A DNA stretch of 64,000 nt from Ilumatobacter sp963746265 (lineage in GTDB: Bacteria > Actinomycetota > Acidimicrobiia > Acidimicrobiales > Ilumatobacteraceae), in assembly GCA_963746265.1 (NCBI GenBank), contig CAVVAM010000015.1:1-64000 (forward strand), in the 5' to 3' direction. The notes below the pieces were generated by a model. It did no database searches. It worked only from the letters and a program-made list of their open reading frames with translations, and was not told where the DNA came from. Position numbers and translations under genes: made by a program. Of the stretch, positions 61,116-64,000 are shown in pieces. Within the stretch, counting starts at the first letter, position 1. The number at the start of each line of letters is the position of its first letter.

Positions 61116-61743
61116 ATGCAGCCCAGGCCACGAGCTCTCCGGCGGGGTCTCGTGTGCTTGTCGATCGGGCTCGTCGCCGCGGCGTGCCAAGCCGACGGCG
61201 ACGACGCCGGCGGGACACCGATCGAGGAGCCGACGAACGTGAACGAATCGAACAGCGAACCGACGACGCCGGCGCCCGACCCCACGTCTGCCGACGACAC
61301 CGTCGACCCGACACCCACCGACGTTCCGACGACCGACCCGTCCACGACCCTGGTGCTGGCCACCCCGCCACCGGTGAAGACATCGCCGCCGGCACAGACC
61401 GCGCCGCCCGGCGAACCCGCCACCGAGACCGTCTACGAGGTCGGGATGGTCGACCGCGGGCTCACTCCGTTCGTCGCGATCGCGACGGACGACCTCGCAC
61501 GTCGTCTCGATGTCGAGGCCGAGGCGATCGAGGTGCTCACGGCGGTGCTGGTCGCCTGGCCCGACGCATCGCTCGGCTGCCCCGAACCGGATCGCGCGGT
61601 ACGCGACGGTCGTCACCGACGGCTCGGTCATCGAGCTCGGCGTCGACGGCCTGGTGTACCGCTACCACAGCGGCGGTGAGCGCACGCCCTTCCCGTGCGA
61701 TCTCCCCCTCGACCCCGTGCCCGAGCCCTTCGCCACCCCGTAG
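61116..61743 (+). pseudogene. frameshifted secreted lipoprotein
   Basis: The first frame has a lipoprotein signal (LRRGLVCLSIGLVAAAC), a Thr/Pro/Asp-rich linker and a domain ending DLARRLDVEAEAIEVLTAVLVAWPDASLGCPEP, then loses sense. The rest continues in the +1 frame: RYATVVTDGSVIELGVDGLVYRYHSGGERTPFPC to TAG at 61743. Joined, they give a typical small secreted domain with WPD-SLGC-P and YHSGG motifs. A single-base change between about 61590 and 61606 breaks it; either a real pseudogene or a sequencing error. Confidence 0.75.
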
Positions 61744-62115
61744 TCCGCACGGCGGCGCGTCCGCTCGATCGCGGATTCGGGTCGTCAGCCCGCACGGAGC
61801 GGAGTCCGGTGGCACGTGCGAGCAGGTCGTCGAGACCCACATGGGTCGGAGGCTCGTGTGCTGACGCCGGTAGTCGAGACGTCGGAACTGGGTCACGATT
61901 GGCATGGACGATGGACCCTCGGCAATCGACTCGAACCGCACAGAGCTCCATTGCGCCGTCGTACTCGTGAGCCATGGCCAAGCACCCCGGCGGACGTGCC
62001 GTCGGCCTGATCGCCCGTGCGCACCGTGGCACAGCGCCAGGGCGGAGCGGCCTCGCAGCCACGTGGGAGCATCGTCCGAACCATCACCGATGGAGTCGCC
62101 CACCAGCGATTCGAT
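61744..62115. other. intergenic stretch, no gene seen
   Basis: Short arginine-rich open frames only on both strands. Lower GC than the coding parts near its 3' end, where the promoter of the next gene begins. Confidence 0.4.
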
Positions 62116-62144
62116 TTGACATTCAATGTCATACGTTACAGGAT
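62116..62144 (+). promoter_or_regulatory. promoter with overlapping 15-bp palindrome
   Basis: TTGACA at 62116-62121, a 17-bp spacer, and CAGGAT at 62139-62144 before the secreted-protein start at 62152. The -35 overlaps TGACATT-C-AATGTCA (62117-62131), a perfect dyad that could be a repressor site. Expected transcription start would be next to the ATG, implying an almost leaderless message. Confidence 0.6.
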
Positions 62145-62151
62145 CGCGGAG

Positions 62152-63729
62152 ATGATCCCCACGACAAACCCGTCCGTCGTTCGGCGGCCCATCCGCAGGT
62201 CCGTGCTGAGCGCTGCCACCGATCTGGGCCGCTCGGTCCTGGTTCTTCTGGTTGCTGCGGCAGCCATCGTCGTGACGAGCCCGGCGCCGTCGGTTGAGGC
62301 CGCTTCGACTCCGACGTTCCGCGCACTCGATACGCGATCGGGAGCGCAGCCCGGCTACGGGACAACGACGTGCGTCCGCGTGGCCGGCCTCAACAGCATC
62401 CCCAGCTCTGCACATGCAGTCACCGTCAACATCGCAGCGGTGCAACCGCGGGCGCAGGGCTACATCACCGCGTACCCGAGCGGAACCTCGAGGCCGTCGA
62501 CATCGACTGTGAACTACCAGGCAGGCAGGAACATCAGCAACAACGCCATCGTTCAGGTCGGCAGCTTGAGCAAGATCTGCTTGTACGCCTCGGCCCAAAC
62601 ACACCTTCTGGTGGATGTCACCGGCTACTTCACGACCGGCGACTTTCGATCGGTAGCGGCGCGGCGAGCGCGGGATACCCGAACCGGCGCAAAGCCCCGA
62701 CCCGGATCAACCGTCTGCGCCCAGGTCACGGGGAATGGTGTGCCGCCTGATGCGAAGGCGGTCTTCGTCAATGTGACGAGTGTCCGCCCGGAGGCCAACG
62801 GCAACCTGACTGCGTTTCCGAACGGGGTCAGCCGACCTGGCATTCCGACCGTCAAGTACCGTGCGAATGAGACGATCGCCAACGGTGCGGTCGTCGAGGT
62901 GGGCAGCTTGGGTCGAGTGTGCGTGCACACGACGAAGTATTCCCACGTCCTGATCGATGTCACCGGGTACTTCCCCTCGTCGTCGCAATACATCGGCCTG
63001 ACCGGCAGTCGCCTGCTCGACACACGGAACAGCACATGGTTGACCAGCGGCTCGACAAGGTGTGTGCGCGTCGTCGGTCGGGGTGGTGTAGCGGACAACG
63101 CAACGTCGGTGTTCGTCAATCTGACAGCGGTCTCACCGAGTTCGAACGGGTTCCTCACCGTGGATCCGGCTGGTGCACCTCGTTCCGCGACGTCTTCGAT
63201 GAACTATCGCACCGGCGAGACTCGGTCGAACGGTGGATGGGTTCGAATCGGGCGGGACGGTGACATCTGCGTCTACTCATCCAAGTCGACACACGTCACC
63301 ATCGACGTGGTCGGATATCTCGAAGGCGACACTCCGTACTCGGCGAACTGCAAAGGGATCGGCCGACAGACCTACCTCATCAGAACATCGCCGCCGGGTG
63401 TGCCCCCGAGTTTCATCGTGTACTGCCTTCGCCCGAACTCGGTCTTCAGTTGTCCCGCGGGGCAGATGCCGGTCATGACACCCGCAAGACTGGGCTACGG
63501 ATCTATCGTGCAGAACGGCGTGACTCAGTACGCGTCCTACCAGGTCTGGGCACCCGGGGACTGTGGAACCTCCCTCCCGGACTACACGTGGGGCCCCATC
63601 GGCGACCAGATCACCTCGGCCTGCCGCAACAAGCCATTCCAGTTCGCAGTTCTGATCGTGGGAACTCGCGGTGTGTACGGCGGCGTGGCAGCCTTCGTCA
63701 TCGGAGGCACCTGTCTGATCTACGCGTAG
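62152..63729 (+). CDS. secreted protein with three beta-rich repeats
   Basis: 525 residues: a signal peptide (SVLVLLVAAAAIVVTSPAPSVEAAS) and three about 110-residue repeats, about 43-165, 167-280 and 285-385, each opening with a LDTR/RDTR motif (RALDTRSGA, RARDTRTGA, RLLDTRN) and closing with VDVTGYF, IDVTGYF and IDVVGYL. Each unit has the same central pattern (VFVNVTSVRPEANGNLTAFPNG). These are surface or secreted repeat domains widespread in actinobacteria. The last 140 residues have eight or so Cys and no recognised family. Start ATG 62152. Confidence 0.9.
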   Translation: MIPTTNPSVVRRPIRRSVLSAATDLGRSVLVLLVAAAAIVVTSPAPSVEAASTPTFRALDTRSGAQPGYGTTTCVRVAGLNSIPSSAHAVTVNIAAVQPRAQGYITAYPSGTSRPSTSTVNYQAGRNISNNAIVQVGSLSKICLYASAQTHLLVDVTGYFTTGDFRSVAARRARDTRTGAKPRPGSTVCAQVTGNGVPPDAKAVFVNVTSVRPEANGNLTAFPNGVSRPGIPTVKYRANETIANGAVVEVGSLGRVCVHTTKYSHVLIDVTGYFPSSSQYIGLTGSRLLDTRNSTWLTSGSTRCVRVVGRGGVADNATSVFVNLTAVSPSSNGFLTVDPAGAPRSATSSMNYRTGETRSNGGWVRIGRDGDICVYSSKSTHVTIDVVGYLEGDTPYSANCKGIGRQTYLIRTSPPGVPPSFIVYCLRPNSVFSCPAGQMPVMTPARLGYGSIVQNGVTQYASYQVWAPGDCGTSLPDYTWGPIGDQITSACRNKPFQFAVLIVGTRGVYGGVAAFVIGGTCLIYA

Positions 63730-63942
63730 CACTCACCGATCGGCCCTGGCACCACCAGACCTCCGCTCCGTCGACTTCCGCAGGTCACGGCCGACACGAG
63801 GGAACGTCCCACCTGCCGTCGGGAGGCTCGGGCCTACTCGACTCTCGATGAGGCGTCGCCGTTGATCGACCGTCTCCAACTTCCTCCCCGTCGGCGTGGT
63901 CCGTATGCTCACCGCAAGGGGAGCCCGCGATGGAGGTGCAGC
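63730..63942. other. intergenic stretch, no gene seen
   Basis: No gene supported. The plus strand has a short open frame in noise. The only likely function is the promoter region of the gene beginning at 63943. Confidence 0.4.
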
Positions 63943-64000
63943 ATGACGACCCGCGAAGAAGCAGCGGTGCTGTCCCGGCAGCGATGTCTCGCTGCCGGGC
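63943..64000 (+). CDS. start of a gene cut by the window end
   Basis: ATG 63943 preceded by TGGAGGTGCAGC (good ribosome-binding site) and reading MTTREEAAVLSRQRCLAAG to the end of the window. Too short to identify. An alternative ATG at 63930 in another frame is less well placed relative to the GGAGG. Confidence 0.5.
   Translation, partial: MTTREEAAVLSRQRCLAAG

Noticed and set aside
1..64000. tRNA, rRNA, IS element, prophage or replication origin
   Set aside because: Read through by eye; no cloverleaf-like sequence, transposase, integrase, or DnaA-box cluster was noticed. Small RNAs cannot be excluded without tRNAscan/Infernal.

Overview
The window looks like a chromosomal segment of a high-GC actinobacterium, most probably a marine member of the Acidimicrobiia (Ilumatobacter-like). 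This is inferred from strong G/C bias at third codon positions, many GTG starts with ATGA/GTGA overlaps, an F420 hydrogenase/dehydrogenase beta-subunit protein, RskA-type anti-sigma factor, circularly permuted ATP-grasp/alpha-E operon and several acyl-CoA dehydrogenases. No rRNA, tRNA, IS element or CRISPR array was seen. Taxonomy was not tested by any search.

Layout. 1-9.9 kb: an acyl-CoA dehydrogenase with a double operator, cysS, a formaldehyde-activating-enzyme homologue, deoD, then the branched-chain amino acid operon ilvB-ilvN-ilvC on the minus strand. The ilv operon is preceded by a 13-residue leader peptide rich in Leu/Val/Ile and a perfect intrinsic terminator (a classical attenuator). 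A MOSC protein, a decayed S9 peptidase pseudogene with a 13-bp tandem repeat at its start, and a LysR regulator follow. 9.9-26 kb: myo-inositol-phosphate synthase, then a compact hybrid NRPS-PKS locus. The NRPS has a formyltransferase domain, a reduced condensation-like linker, an adenylation domain interrupted by a luciferase-like monooxygenase, and a carrier domain. The PKS has KS-AT-KR-DH-carrier-TE. A translationally coupled lipoprotein alpha/beta hydrolase follows, and then on the opposite strand a phosphopantetheinyl transferase coupled to a membrane protein. Next come 5-formyl-THF cyclo-ligase and a flavin reductase, which could supply the folate and reduced flavin that the formyltransferase and monooxygenase domains need, and an amidohydrolase.

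26-45 kb: a DUF3054 membrane protein, a GAF/PAS/GGDEF diguanylate cyclase, OsmC, an MFS fragment, ilvD, a two-gene LemA locus, an MFS transporter, and a tightly coupled four-gene operon (ATP-grasp, alpha-E, ATP-grasp/alpha-E fusion, transglutaminase). Then an acyl-CoA dehydrogenase behind a 24-bp palindrome, a GNAT protein and a luciferase-like oxidoreductase. 45-52 kb: nitrogen uptake, with a small winged-helix protein and two separate amt-P-II pairs. Each amt gene has a GlnR-box-like array upstream. A DEAD-box helicase and a glyoxalase-fold protein lie between the two pairs.

52-64 kb: an SDR enzyme; a secreted two-fasciclin lipoprotein followed by an ECF sigma factor and an RskA-like anti-sigma factor (reminiscent of SigK-RskA-MPT83); the F420 beta-subunit protein; a DMT transporter; a small lipoprotein; an alkanesulfonate-monooxygenase-like enzyme; a glutamine amidotransferase; a thiolase; a frameshifted lipoprotein; and a secreted protein made of three beta-rich repeats. 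The most distinctive unit is the formyltransferase/LLM-interrupted NRPS with its partner PKS (11.3-22.7 kb); its product cannot be read from the sequence.
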